Position numbers and translations under genes: made by a program | Part shown: one piece after another, positions 53,337 through 61,684 of the stretch | How positions within the stretch are numbered: the stretch's first letter is position 1 | How the letters are laid out: each line of letters opens with the position of its first letter | The notes under the pieces: model-generated | Told to the model about the DNA's origin: nothing | The model's database searches: none | Seen by the model: the letters and a program-made list of their open reading frames with translations, nothing else | From: Bacteroidota bacterium | Lineage (GTDB): Bacteria > Bacteroidota > Bacteroidia > AKYH767-A > 2013-40CM-41-45 | Assembly: GCA_016720655.1 (NCBI GenBank) | Contig: JADKKE010000007.1 | Location: 236,780 to 300,779 of the forward strand | Direction of reading: 5' to 3' | Length of the DNA stretch: 64,000 nt

Positions 53337-54527
53337 ATGAACATCATTTTTTTTGACGACGATACCCGAATAAATTTATTGCCATTGACCTACACAAGAC
53401 CTGTATGTGATCTCAGGCTTGGAATAATGACTATCCGGGAAAAATGGGAGAAGCAACTTTCAGTAAAAAGTTCAACGTTGACGGAGTCCTACCTACGGGA
53501 AAAATTCCCCCTTGTCATAACGGATGATAACCTGTTTGTGAATGCTTGTGTTTTGCCTGATGAAGGACTTTTGCAGGCAATAAAAAATCTGAAAGCAGGG
53601 AGCCGACTGGTGTACGAAGATTTTGTTCTGGCAATTCGTTCAGGCAAGGATACACCGAAAGACTTGCAACAATTTTCGGAAATACCGGGAACAGATATCA
53701 TTTCTTATTCAGGGAAAATTTCCAGACTTAAATACTGTTGGGATTTGTTTGCCATGAATGAGCAGGCAATAGCGGATGATTTCAAAGTACTCACTGCCGG
53801 GCGAAAATCTCAATCAATATCCACAAGCAATAAGTGTATCCAGGCGGAAAATATTTTCCTTGAGGAAGGCGTTAGAGTAGAATGTGCAATATTGAATGCC
53901 AGTGCCGGACCAATTTATCTGGCGAAAGATTCTGAAGTGATGGAAGGAGCCATGATCCGTGGACCGTTTTCTTTGGGCGAACATGCTCAGGTAAAAATGG
54001 GAGCGAAGATCTATGGTGCTACAACCATAGGGCCGGAGTGTCGGGTAGGAGGAGAAGTCAGTAACTCAGTAATGCTTGGTTATTCCAACAAAGGTCATGA
54101 TGGTTTCCTCGGTAATTCAGTTCTTGGCGAATGGTGTAATCTTGGTGCGGATAGCAATAATTCTAACCTGAAAAATAATTATTCAAAGATTAAGGTGTGG
54201 AGTTACAAGGATGATGACTACATCAATACCGGATTGCAATTTTGCGGTTTGATCATGGGCGATCATTCCAAATGCAGCATCAATACCATGTTCAATACAG
54301 GAACAGTTGTTGGTGTGAGTGCCAATATTTATGGAAATGGTTTTCCACCGAAATTTGTTCCTTCATTTGCATGGGGCGGATCAGAAGGATTTAAAACATA
54401 TCGCATTGAAGAAGCTCAGGAGGTCGCGCAACGCGTCTATGAGAGGAGAAAACTGGAGTTTAATGTTATCGAACAAAAGATTTTAAAGTATCTTTTTGAG
54501 TACACAACTAAGTATCGTTCCTGGTAA
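53337..54527 (+). CDS. GlmU-like sugar-1-phosphate nucleotidyltransferase/acetyltransferase
   Basis: About 396 aa. It belongs to the Bacteroidota GlmU-like group that is expected to make UDP-N-acetylglucosamine from glucosamine 1-phosphate. The N-terminal nucleotidyltransferase part begins MNIIFFDDDTRINLLPLTYTRPVCDLRLG (abridged); it is less conserved than classical GlmU. The C-terminal half is a left-handed beta helix of hexapeptides (GAMIRGPFSLGEHAQVKMGAKIYGATTIG, abridged) ending in SNSVMLGYSNKGHDGFLG, the typical acetyltransferase site. It is followed at 15 bases by a small membrane protein and then acyl-CoA mutase, a conserved order. Confidence 0.88.
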   Translation: MNIIFFDDDTRINLLPLTYTRPVCDLRLGIMTIREKWEKQLSVKSSTLTESYLREKFPLVITDDNLFVNACVLPDEGLLQAIKNLKAGSRLVYEDFVLAIRSGKDTPKDLQQFSEIPGTDIISYSGKISRLKYCWDLFAMNEQAIADDFKVLTAGRKSQSISTSNKCIQAENIFLEEGVRVECAILNASAGPIYLAKDSEVMEGAMIRGPFSLGEHAQVKMGAKIYGATTIGPECRVGGEVSNSVMLGYSNKGHDGFLGNSVLGEWCNLGADSNNSNLKNNYSKIKVWSYKDDDYINTGLQFCGLIMGDHSKCSINTMFNTGTVVGVSANIYGNGFPPKFVPSFAWGGSEGFKTYRIEEAQEVAQRVYERRKLEFNVIEQKILKYLFEYTTKYRSW

Positions 54528-54542
54528 ATTAATAATCAATCA

Positions 54543-55112
54543 ATGAATCAATCAAAGGATTACTCAGATTTACTTCTCTATTTCGTACCGGCATTCCTGG
54601 TACTTGTCGCTATGTTCATGGTGATCAAACGCTCTCTGGATACCTACCTGATCACGATGCGTAAGTTTCTTGACCGGGATATTCAGCTTAAATCGATGGA
54701 TGACAGAGCGACACGTCAGAAGGAAGGGATACCTTTGAAACTTCAGGCGTATGAACGTTTGGTATTGTTCCTTGAGAGAATCAATCCAAACAGTATTCTT
54801 GTACGTGTGCATCGGGGAGGGATGACAGCAGGACAATTGCAATCGGATCTGGTAGCAACGATTCGGGCGGAATTTGAACACAATCTTTCTCAACAGATCT
54901 ATGTATCTGAACAAGCTTGGGATGAAGTGAAGAATGCGAAAGAAGATATGATTCGCATCGTAAACAATGCATTCAACCAGGTTGGAATGAATGGAACAGG
55001 GATACAAATGAGTACCCAAATCTTTGAGCAGGTATTAAAAACAGAAATGTTGCCTGCACAAAGGGCTATTGATTTTCTCAAATCAGATGCGAGAAAATTG
55101 TTGGGGAATTGA
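54543..55112 (+). CDS. Conserved single-pass membrane protein
   Basis: A 189-aa protein with one N-terminal membrane helix (about residues 9-27, YFVPAFLVLVAMFMVIK) and a soluble, mostly helical tail. It is conserved in Bacteroidota between the GlmU-like gene and an acyl-CoA mutase gene, which suggests it is part of a stable module. No known domain can be named. The stop overlaps the possible TTG start of the next gene, so these genes are transcribed together. Its role is unknown. Confidence 0.75.
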   Translation: MNQSKDYSDLLLYFVPAFLVLVAMFMVIKRSLDTYLITMRKFLDRDIQLKSMDDRATRQKEGIPLKLQAYERLVLFLERINPNSILVRVHRGGMTAGQLQSDLVATIRAEFEHNLSQQIYVSEQAWDEVKNAKEDMIRIVNNAFNQVGMNGTGIQMSTQIFEQVLKTEMLPAQRAIDFLKSDARKLLGN

Positions 55113-55144
55113 CGAGTGTGTATGATCAGTTTAATAGACAAGCC

Positions 55145-56706
55145 ATGAGTACTGAAGAAATTGCCGGTAAAAAATTCGTGACAGAAAGTGGAATTGAGAT
55201 TAAGCAATTGTATTCTGATCATGCGACAAAGTCTGAAAAGCCCGGTGAATTCCCCTTTACTCGTGGAGTACAAGCGGATATGTACCGCAGTAAGCTGTGG
55301 ACCATGCGGCAATATGCCGGATTTTCTACGGCAGAGGAAAGTAACAAACGCTATCATTATTTGCTTGGACAAGGGACTACCGGACTCTCTGTAGCCTTCG
55401 ATCTTCCCACTCAAATTGGTTATGATTCCGATCACCCTTTGTCGGAGGGTGAAGTCGGTAAAGCCGGTGTTGCAATTGATTCCATCCGGGATCTTGAAAT
55501 ACTTTTTAATAAAATTCGTCTTGAAGACATAACTACTTCGATGACGATCAATTCGACAGCATCGATTTTACTTGCCTTTTACATTGCCCTTGCAAGAAAG
55601 CAAGGAGCAGATTTAAAGAAGATATCCGGTACCATTCAAAATGATTTGCTAAAAGAGTATGCAGCCAGGGGGACATATATTTATCCTCCGAAACCTTCCA
55701 TGCGGATCATCACTGATATTTTTGAATATTGTAGCAAGGAAGTTCCCAAATGGAACACCATTTCAATTTCCGGATATCATATCCGTGAAGCAGGTTCCAC
55801 GGCAGTTCAGGAATTGGCTTTTACTTTGTCGAATGGCAAAGCCTATGTGAAAGCAGCTTTGGAAAAAGGATTGGACATCGATGTATTCGGAAAAAGACTT
55901 TCATTTTTCTTCAATGCACATAATAATGTTTTCCAGGAAGTGGCTAAATTTCGTGCTGCAAGAAGGATGTGGGCAAGCATCATGAAAGAGATGGGAGCTA
56001 AGGATCCACGTGCGATGATGCTGCGTTTTCACACACAAACGGGCGGTTCTACACTCACGGCTCAACAGCCGATGAACAATATTATCCGTGTCACATTGCA
56101 GGCTTTATCTGCCGTGCTTGGTGGGACACAATCCCTGCACACGAATGGTTACGATGAAGCATTGAGTCTGCCTACAGAAGAAGCTGCACGCATTGCATTA
56201 AGAACCCAACAGATTATCGCTTATGAAAGCGGATCGACAGAAACGGTTGATCCACTGGCAGGATCCTATTTTGTTGAAACCATGACTGATGAAGTGGAAC
56301 GATTGGCCTGGGAATACATCCACAAGATCGATGGCATGGGTGGAGCCGTGAATGCTATTGAAGCCGGGTATATTCAGAATGAAATTGCAAATGCTTCCTA
56401 TGAATACCAGCAATCGATTGAAAGGAATGAAAGAATAATTGTAGGGGTGAACCAGTTTGAAATGCAGGAAGCTCCTTTTGATAAACACTTTTCAATCGAT
56501 GATTCGATCCGTGAAGTACAAATCAAGAAAATTCAACAATTAAAATCGGAAAGAGATTCGGAAAAGTCACTCAATGTATCAATGCAATCGAGAAAGCCGC
56601 AAAAGACGGTACGAATTTAATGCCTTTGATTATTGATGCAGTCGAAAATTTTGCAACACTCGGAGAAGTTGCAGATGCCATGCGCAGAGTTTTCGGGGAA
56701 TATTGA
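55145..56706 (+). CDS. Acyl-CoA (methylmalonyl-CoA) mutase large subunit, frameshifted
   Basis: A cobalamin-dependent mutase catalytic subunit that interconverts acyl-CoA isomers such as methylmalonyl- and succinyl-CoA. The TIM-barrel substrate motifs GLSVAFDLPTQIGYDSD, RFHTQTGGSTLTAQQP and NGYDEAL are intact, but no B12-binding domain (DxHxxG) follows: this is the separate large-subunit type. The frame stops at 56620; adding one A to the A4 run at 56562-56565 continues it to ...VADAMRRVFGEY at 56706, the usual end (about 520 aa). TTG at 55109 is an alternative start. The B12-binding small subunit is not in the window. Confidence 0.88.
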
Positions 56707-56736
56707 AAATGGTTTGATTTTTAATGTTCTGAGATT

Positions 56737-56768
56737 AAGTTAATAAGTTATTAAGTTATTAAGTTATT
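56737..56768. repeat. AAGTTATT octamer array
   Basis: Four tandem copies of an 8-bp unit (AAGTTAAT, then AAGTTATT three times), 30 bases after the acyl-CoA mutase stop. Confidence 0.8.
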
Positions 56769-56833
56769 TGCTCTAAGATTGCATTTTGTTCGATTTTATC
56801 TCAGAGTTTTTAGAAGCCACTCAGGATGTTTAA

Positions 56834-56904
56834 AACTCATAACTCATAACTCATAACTCATAAACTCATAACTCATAACTCATAACTCATAGCTCATAGC
56901 TCCC
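56834..56904. repeat. AACTCAT heptamer array before ftsB stop
   Basis: Eight AACTCAT units, one with an extra base (AAACTCAT, 56862-56869), then two degenerate units (AGCTCAT, AGCTCCC). On the minus strand it is TATGAGT repeats beginning about four bases after the ftsB stop. Between the two arrays nothing else is seen. Confidence 0.85.
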
Positions 56905-56906
56905 AA

Positions 56907-57230
56907 TCACTTCTTCTTCCTCTTATCAACAATCACAAAAACATCTTCATTATCTCTTTTCATAAAATACTTTTCACGTCCATACTTTTCAAGGTTTTCC
57001 CTGTTGGTTTGGAGGTCGTTGAGGTAGGCTTTGTTTTTTAGGATTTCAACTTCGTAGTATTCTTTTTCATTTTTTAATTCAGTCAGTTTTTTACGATAAG
57101 AAGTTGTTGTAATAAAATCATTCCGATCAAAAAAACTGAGCCAGATTAAAAAGCCAATAAAGGTGAGGACGAATTTATTTTTAAGGTAGGGAAGGAGGTT
57201 CTCACTGAACCAGCTTGGTTTCTTTTTCAT
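56907..57230 (-). CDS. Septum formation initiator (FtsB/DivIC family)
   Basis: A 107-aa bitopic cell-division protein. A short basic cytoplasmic end, one membrane helix (about 20-37, FVLTFIGFLIWLSFFD) and a periplasmic coiled coil (residues 45-85) that would pair with FtsL/FtsQ. The ending EKYGREKYFMKRDNEDVFVI matches the family's conserved post-coil turn. It ends right at a heptamer array and is transcribed alone. Orthology to FtsB rather than DivIC is not decided by the sequence. Confidence 0.9.
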   Translation of the reverse strand: MKKKPSWFSENLLPYLKNKFVLTFIGFLIWLSFFDRNDFITTTSYRKKLTELKNEKEYYEVEILKNKAYLNDLQTNRENLEKYGREKYFMKRDNEDVFVIVDKRKKK

Positions 57231-57326
57231 GAACTAAATGTATGCTGATTCTAACGAAGCCTGCGGGGGAATTGTTGTCAGATTATAACAATCTTGTGTT
57301 AATTGATTGACGATCGCCTGCAAATG

Positions 57327-57353
57327 AAAAAAGCCCCATTTAACGGAGCTTTT
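57327..57353 (-). terminator. Terminator after pruA
   Basis: AAAAGCTCC / GGGGCTTTT stem with one G-T pair, seven-base loop, and T6 on the minus strand. Confidence 0.8.
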
Positions 57354-57376
57354 AAGAGTTTTTAATAAAATCGACC

Positions 57377-59062
57377 TCAGTTGACTTTTAGTTTTCCTTT
57401 GGCGTCTTCTTTTAGAGCGCTCCCATTTTGATTTTCTTCATTCAGAAATGGATAGCGATAGTCCGTTGCAGGCACGAAGGTTTCTTTTATTGTTCGTGGG
57501 GAAACCCAACGAAGAAGATTTAGCATACTTCCGGCTTTATCATTTGTTCCGGAAGCCCTCCCGCCACCGAAAGGTTGTTGTCCGACCACAGCTCCGGTAC
57601 ATTTATCGTTGATGTAGAAATTACCGGCTGCATTAACCAGCTTTTTGGTTGCTTTGTTTACAGCATAACGGTCTTGTGCAAAGATGGAACCTGTAAGTGC
57701 GTACACACCGGTTGTATCTACAAGGTCTAGGGTTTCTTCGAACTTGTCATCTTCATAAACATAAATGGTAAGAACGGGACCAAAAAGTTCCTCACACATT
57801 GTAGTGTACTTCGGATCTTTTGCGAGAAGCACAGTCGGAGATATGAAGTATCCTTTGGATTTATCATAGCTTCCACCAGCAACAATCTCTACAGAAGGAT
57901 CGTTTTTCGCGTCGTCAATATATTTAGCTAGTTTATCAAATGATTTTTCATCGATCACGGCATTAATAAAATTACTCATGTCTTCTGTTGGTCCCATTTT
58001 GAATGACTTCAAATCTCTGATGAGTCCGTCCTTTACCTGCGGCCAAAGACTTTTCGGAACATAAGCTCTTGAAGCAGCAGAACATTTTTGTCCCTGGTAT
58101 TCGAATGCACCTCTGCTTAATGCTGTTATTAAAGCGACAGGATCTGCAGAAGAGTGAGCCATGATGAAATCTTTCCCACCTGTTTCTCCTACAATACGCG
58201 GATAGGATTTGTATTTGTGAATATTGTTACCAATGGTTTTCCAGATTCCCTGAAATACTCCTGTGGATCCTGTGAAATGAATTCCTGCAAAATCAGGGTG
58301 ATTGAAAATAACTTCACCGGCATCCGGTCCCGAAACATACACGAGATTAATTACACCCGGAGGAACACCAGCTTCTATGAATATATTCATCAGGATACTG
58401 GCAGAATAGATTTGTGTATTGGCAGGTTTCCACACGACTACATTTCCCATCAAGGCTGCAGATGTAGGCAGGTTCCCTGCAATGGCAGTAAAGTTGAAAG
58501 GAGTAAGCGCGAAAACAAAACCTTCGAGCGGACGTTGTTCGACACGGTTGTACACACCTTTTGAGGAGATGGGTTGCTGTGTGTAGATCTCGCGCATGTA
58601 TTGAACATTGAATCGAAGAAAATCAATGAGTTCGCAAGCAGCATCAATCTCAGCCTGATAAACACTTTTGCTTTGTCCGATCATTGTTGCAGCATTGATT
58701 GTTGCGCGGTATGGACCGGCAAGCAGATCGGCAGCTTTCAAAAAGATTGAAGCACGTTGTTCCCAATCCAGGGATGCCCAGGCTTCGCGAGCCTGAAGAG
58801 CTGCATCAATTGCCAGCGTGATATGTGTTTTATCTCCCTGATGAAAATTACCAACTACGGTTTTGTTATCATGGGGAGGAGTGATGGCGACTTTTTTCTC
58901 ACTACGAACTTCCTTGCCATTGATGTACATCGGAACATCACGGACTTCGGCACGCATTTTAGCCAGAGTAGCTTTTAATGTTTCACGTTCCGGACTTCCG
59001 GGTGCGTAATTGAGTACCGGCTCATTGATAGCAGCGGGAACATTATAAATTGAATTAGACAT
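57377..59062 (-). CDS. pruA: L-glutamate gamma-semialdehyde dehydrogenase (P5C dehydrogenase)
   Basis: Oxidises glutamate semialdehyde to glutamate with NAD+, the second step of proline breakdown. About 561 aa. The catalytic Cys is in EYQGQKCSAASRAYVP and the general-base Glu in VGETGGKDF; the NAD-binding GSTGVFQGIW and the C-terminal QQPFGGGRASGTNDKAG are present. This is the stand-alone form, not the bifunctional PutA. A TAnnTTTG box (59088-59081) overlaps the TTG that would otherwise extend the frame, so the ATG at 59062 is the start. Proline dehydrogenase is not in the window. Confidence 0.96.
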   Translation of the reverse strand: MSNSIYNVPAAINEPVLNYAPGSPERETLKATLAKMRAEVRDVPMYINGKEVRSEKKVAITPPHDNKTVVGNFHQGDKTHITLAIDAALQAREAWASLDWEQRASIFLKAADLLAGPYRATINAATMIGQSKSVYQAEIDAACELIDFLRFNVQYMREIYTQQPISSKGVYNRVEQRPLEGFVFALTPFNFTAIAGNLPTSAALMGNVVVWKPANTQIYSASILMNIFIEAGVPPGVINLVYVSGPDAGEVIFNHPDFAGIHFTGSTGVFQGIWKTIGNNIHKYKSYPRIVGETGGKDFIMAHSSADPVALITALSRGAFEYQGQKCSAASRAYVPKSLWPQVKDGLIRDLKSFKMGPTEDMSNFINAVIDEKSFDKLAKYIDDAKNDPSVEIVAGGSYDKSKGYFISPTVLLAKDPKYTTMCEELFGPVLTIYVYEDDKFEETLDLVDTTGVYALTGSIFAQDRYAVNKATKKLVNAAGNFYINDKCTGAVVGQQPFGGGRASGTNDKAGSMLNLLRWVSPRTIKETFVPATDYRYPFLNEENQNGSALKEDAKGKLKVN

Positions 59063-59080
59063 AGCGAAAGAATTTGAATG

Positions 59081-59088
59081 CAAAGGTA
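59081..59088 (-). promoter_or_regulatory. Promoter -7 box for pruA
   Basis: TACCTTTG on the minus strand, 18 bases before the ATG at 59062, matching TAnnTTTG. Confidence 0.6.
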
Positions 59089-59150
59089 CGAAATTCCATT
59101 GCGGATTATTGGTGACATTTGTCTCAAAACATAAGAATCAGTGGTTTTTT

Positions 59151-60239
59151 TTATGAAATTTTAAAGATTTTGCTTTCCAATTTTCTTCCCAATCGAATCA
59201 TAGGCAATTCGATACCATGATAGAGAAAAATCGAAAGCAGAAAAACAAGTGTATAAATCATGATAAAGAGAGCCGGAGTCGATAAAAATTGAACAGATGC
59301 AAGCGGAAAACAAAGGAACAAAACGAGGAGATGAACAAGATAAATGCTGTAGGAAGTTTTTCCCTGCAAGACCAGCAAACGGATGCTTAACATTTTTTTA
59401 ATTTTTTCTGAAGCCAAAATCACCAGAAGGAATAGTGCACAACCAATCGCCTTGGTATGAATAAAGATCATTTCAAGAATTTGAAAAAAAGAAAACGGTA
59501 GATAATGATCGGCACCGCAGAGTGCAATTCCAAGAATTAGAATGAGTCCTTTTGCCGGAAAGGAAGACTTGCTTATCCACCAGTTTCTGAACGATGGGTA
59601 AAGGCTAACGAGTACGATTCCAATGACAAAATCAAAGACGAAACGATCCAAGCCCAGCAATTGAACCGTGATATAAATAAAACCCAGCAACCAATATGAA
59701 AACCTGGATTGAAAAACATAGAAGGCTGGTAATAATAATGAGACAGCCATTTCAATAGAAAGGCTCCAATCCTGAGGAATCAGACGCATTACAGGATCAT
59801 TCGGAAGCCGGAGTACGAGCAGCGATTGTCGGATTACATCAGCGAATCCGGATTCTCCTTGCCAATAATAATTTAAAGGAAAAGAAAGTGGACCCAATGG
59901 ATTGTTCCTGAAATAATCAAGTCTTACCAAAGCGAACATTGCTAACAGTACGAACAGAAAGAGAGGGTAGATTCTGAATATTCTTCTCCATACAAATGCT
60001 GAATAAGAACTTTTTGTTAATTCGAATTTTCGTTGATGAAGCCGATAGGTTAAGATAAAACCACTATGAATAAAGAAGTAGATCACAGCATTGGACCCAT
60101 CCCATAACAAATGCAGTGGTGTGGATGCAATCCAGGTTTGATTTAATCCGGGATAAAAGACAAGAATAAAATGTGAAAGAAAGACAACAAATGCAGCGAG
60201 TCCACGCGAACTATCGAGGAAATGAAGGCGGTCTTGCAT
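59151..60239 (-). CDS. Acyltransferase 3 family membrane protein
   Basis: An about 362-aa inner-membrane enzyme with roughly ten helices that O-acetylates or acylates surface polysaccharides or peptidoglycan. The typical start DRLHFLDSSRGLAAFVVFLSH holds the catalytic His at the end of helix 1; IHSGFILTYRL and RIFRIYPLFLFV are the conserved helix 2-3 motifs. I choose ATG 60239 because it begins at this conserved start; a TTG at 60290 would add a polar extension. No glycan cluster is next to it, so the acceptor is unknown. Confidence 0.88.
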   Translation of the reverse strand: MQDRLHFLDSSRGLAAFVVFLSHFILVFYPGLNQTWIASTPLHLLWDGSNAVIYFFIHSGFILTYRLHQRKFELTKSSYSAFVWRRIFRIYPLFLFVLLAMFALVRLDYFRNNPLGPLSFPLNYYWQGESGFADVIRQSLLVLRLPNDPVMRLIPQDWSLSIEMAVSLLLPAFYVFQSRFSYWLLGFIYITVQLLGLDRFVFDFVIGIVLVSLYPSFRNWWISKSSFPAKGLILILGIALCGADHYLPFSFFQILEMIFIHTKAIGCALFLLVILASEKIKKMLSIRLLVLQGKTSYSIYLVHLLVLFLCFPLASVQFLSTPALFIMIYTLVFLLSIFLYHGIELPMIRLGRKLESKIFKIS

Positions 60240-60465
60240 CGCTGAATTTGTCTGTTCCGGAATGAATTTTTCGTAAGAAGCTGAGTTCAAATTAACGAAA
60301 AAGGCTGCGGCTCAAGTGTTTTAATGAAAATGATTCCTCTTTTTTACTTTGAACAATCTAACCCTATTAAAATGAGCCATTTGAATCCCGGTTAAGGAAT
60401 CATACACAGCACACCAACATTCAAATTTTAACATAATTATTAGAAAAAGTTTATCTTAGCGAAGT

Positions 60466-61194
60466 ATGATAAAAACCCTGATTGTTGAGGACGACCCGAT
60501 CAGTGAAGAAATTTTGAAGGATCTCGTAGCAGAGTGTGGTTCTTCTGTAAGAATTTCTGATAGCTGTGGCTCGGTGAAACAGGCATTGAAGAAAATTTCC
60601 AAATTGGATCCTGATCTTGTTTTTCTGGACGTGGAATTACCTGACGGGAGTGGTTTTGATTTGTTAAAGAAAATAGGGACGATCAATTTTGAAGTAATTT
60701 TTATTACGTCTCATGATAAGTATGCACTTGAAGCAATCCGCCACAGTGCACTGGACTACCTTGTGAAACCGATCAAGCTTTCGGATTTAAAAGCTTCATT
60801 GAAGAAGGTTGAGAAACGTCTGGAAAAGAAAAGTCAAAAAAATGAAGACAAGAGGGAAGCCAGACTACAGAATAAACTTGCCGTTCCGACTTCCGATGGT
60901 TTATCATTTTTACCGATAGAAGAAATCATCAGGATTCAAAGTGACCGAAATTATACTGATTTTCATTTGACCACCAAAAGAAAGGTTTTAGTTACAAAAT
61001 CGCTAAAGGAATACGAAGCGCTTTTAGGTCCCTATGGTTTCATACGGATTCACCACAGCCACATGATTAACATCAATCACATTGTGAAATATGTGAAAGG
61101 CGAAGGTGGGTATGTTGTGATGATGGATGGGAGTACAGTGGATGTATCGCGACGAAAGAAGGACGATTTTCTTGAGCAACTTGCGAAAGCCTGA
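60466..61194 (+). CDS. LytTR-type response regulator
   Basis: A 242-aa regulator. The receiver has acidic residues at 8-10, phosphoacceptor D55 (FLDVELPDGSG), and the Lys of the KPIK motif. The C-terminal LytTR DNA-binding domain (residues about 140-242) shows the IRIQSDRNYTDFHL, FIRIHHSHMININHI and GGYVVMMDGSTVDVSRR strands. In Bacteroidota its partner is usually a LytS-like histidine kinase, but none is adjacent, so it is an orphan here. It could control envelope genes. The 490-bp region after it contains hairpins and a strong terminator. Confidence 0.93.
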   Translation: MIKTLIVEDDPISEEILKDLVAECGSSVRISDSCGSVKQALKKISKLDPDLVFLDVELPDGSGFDLLKKIGTINFEVIFITSHDKYALEAIRHSALDYLVKPIKLSDLKASLKKVEKRLEKKSQKNEDKREARLQNKLAVPTSDGLSFLPIEEIIRIQSDRNYTDFHLTTKRKVLVTKSLKEYEALLGPYGFIRIHHSHMININHIVKYVKGEGGYVVMMDGSTVDVSRRKKDDFLEQLAKA

Positions 61195-61329
61195 TTGAAA
61201 ATTCAACCATTTTATTATTGTTTTGGACCGCTTGTCCGTATAAACCGCCACCTGCAAGTTTAGGGTATTAAATTGCGCTATGTCGATGTTTCTTTGGGTC
61301 ACCAATCTAAACAATCGTCATCATCTAAC

Positions 61330-61477
61330 ACTTTTCATCATGGACACTACAGACGGAATGTCATAGTTTAACTGCCGGGTCGCAGCGACAGTTAAACGCA
61401 AAAAGGGACACCTCGATCGCCCTTCGACGGATTGGATTAAACCGGCAAGTTCTCTGCTTACTTGCCGGTTTAATTTT
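61330..61477 (+). ncRNA. Candidate small RNA with three hairpins and a terminator
   Basis: No ORF here looks real. GTTTAACT (61365-61372) pairs with AGTTAAAC (61389-61396), with a bulge and an inner GTCG / CGAC stem. A weak AAGGG / CCCTT stem follows. Then comes the perfect 13-bp stem TTAAACCGGCAAG / CTTGCCGGTTTAA (61436-61472) plus T5, an intrinsic terminator on the plus strand. It is 240 bases from the nearest upstream gene stop. Either it is a read-through terminator of the LytTR gene with a structured 3' UTR, or the end of a separate RNA. No promoter with full consensus is seen; the 5' end is a guess. Confidence 0.35.
61436..61477 (+). terminator. Strong terminator, 13-bp perfect stem
   Basis: TTAAACCGGCAAG (61436-61448), 11-base loop, CTTGCCGGTTTAA (61460-61472), then TTTTTG. 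Confidence 0.9.
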
Positions 61478-61487
61478 TGAAAATAGA

Positions 61488-61565
61488 GAGTAGAGATTAG
61501 GGAGTAGAAAATAGAAAATAGAAATTAGAGAGTAGAGAGTAGAAAGTTGTGGGTAGAGGGAAGGA
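61488..61565. repeat. GAGAGTA-like heptamer array
   Basis: About eleven consecutive heptads read GAGAGTA, GAGATTA, GGGAGTA, GAAAATA (twice), GAAATTA, GAGAGTA (twice), GAAAGTT, GTGGGTA and GAGGGAA. The period is exactly seven although the units vary. The rest of the gap to 61684 shows no gene. Confidence 0.75.
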
Positions 61566-61684
61566 TTTGGAGATTTGAAATTTTGGATAAAATTTTGAAT
61601 ATAATCTCCAACCTCAATTCATAGATTGAATTCAAGCAAGGCTGATAATTGGAAAGTAGACAATTCTTCCTTTAAAGAAATTTT

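Noticed and set aside
54899..55435. Antisense 178-codon frame over the acyl-CoA mutase start
   Set aside because: It overlaps two well-supported genes and has no recognisable features.
56834..56904. CRISPR-like regular repeats
   Set aside because: The repeat unit is 7 bp with no spacers, and no cas gene is present.
59063..59083. Longer pruA start at TTG 59083
   Set aside because: The TTG lies in the TAnnTTTG promoter box; ATG 59062 is the natural start.
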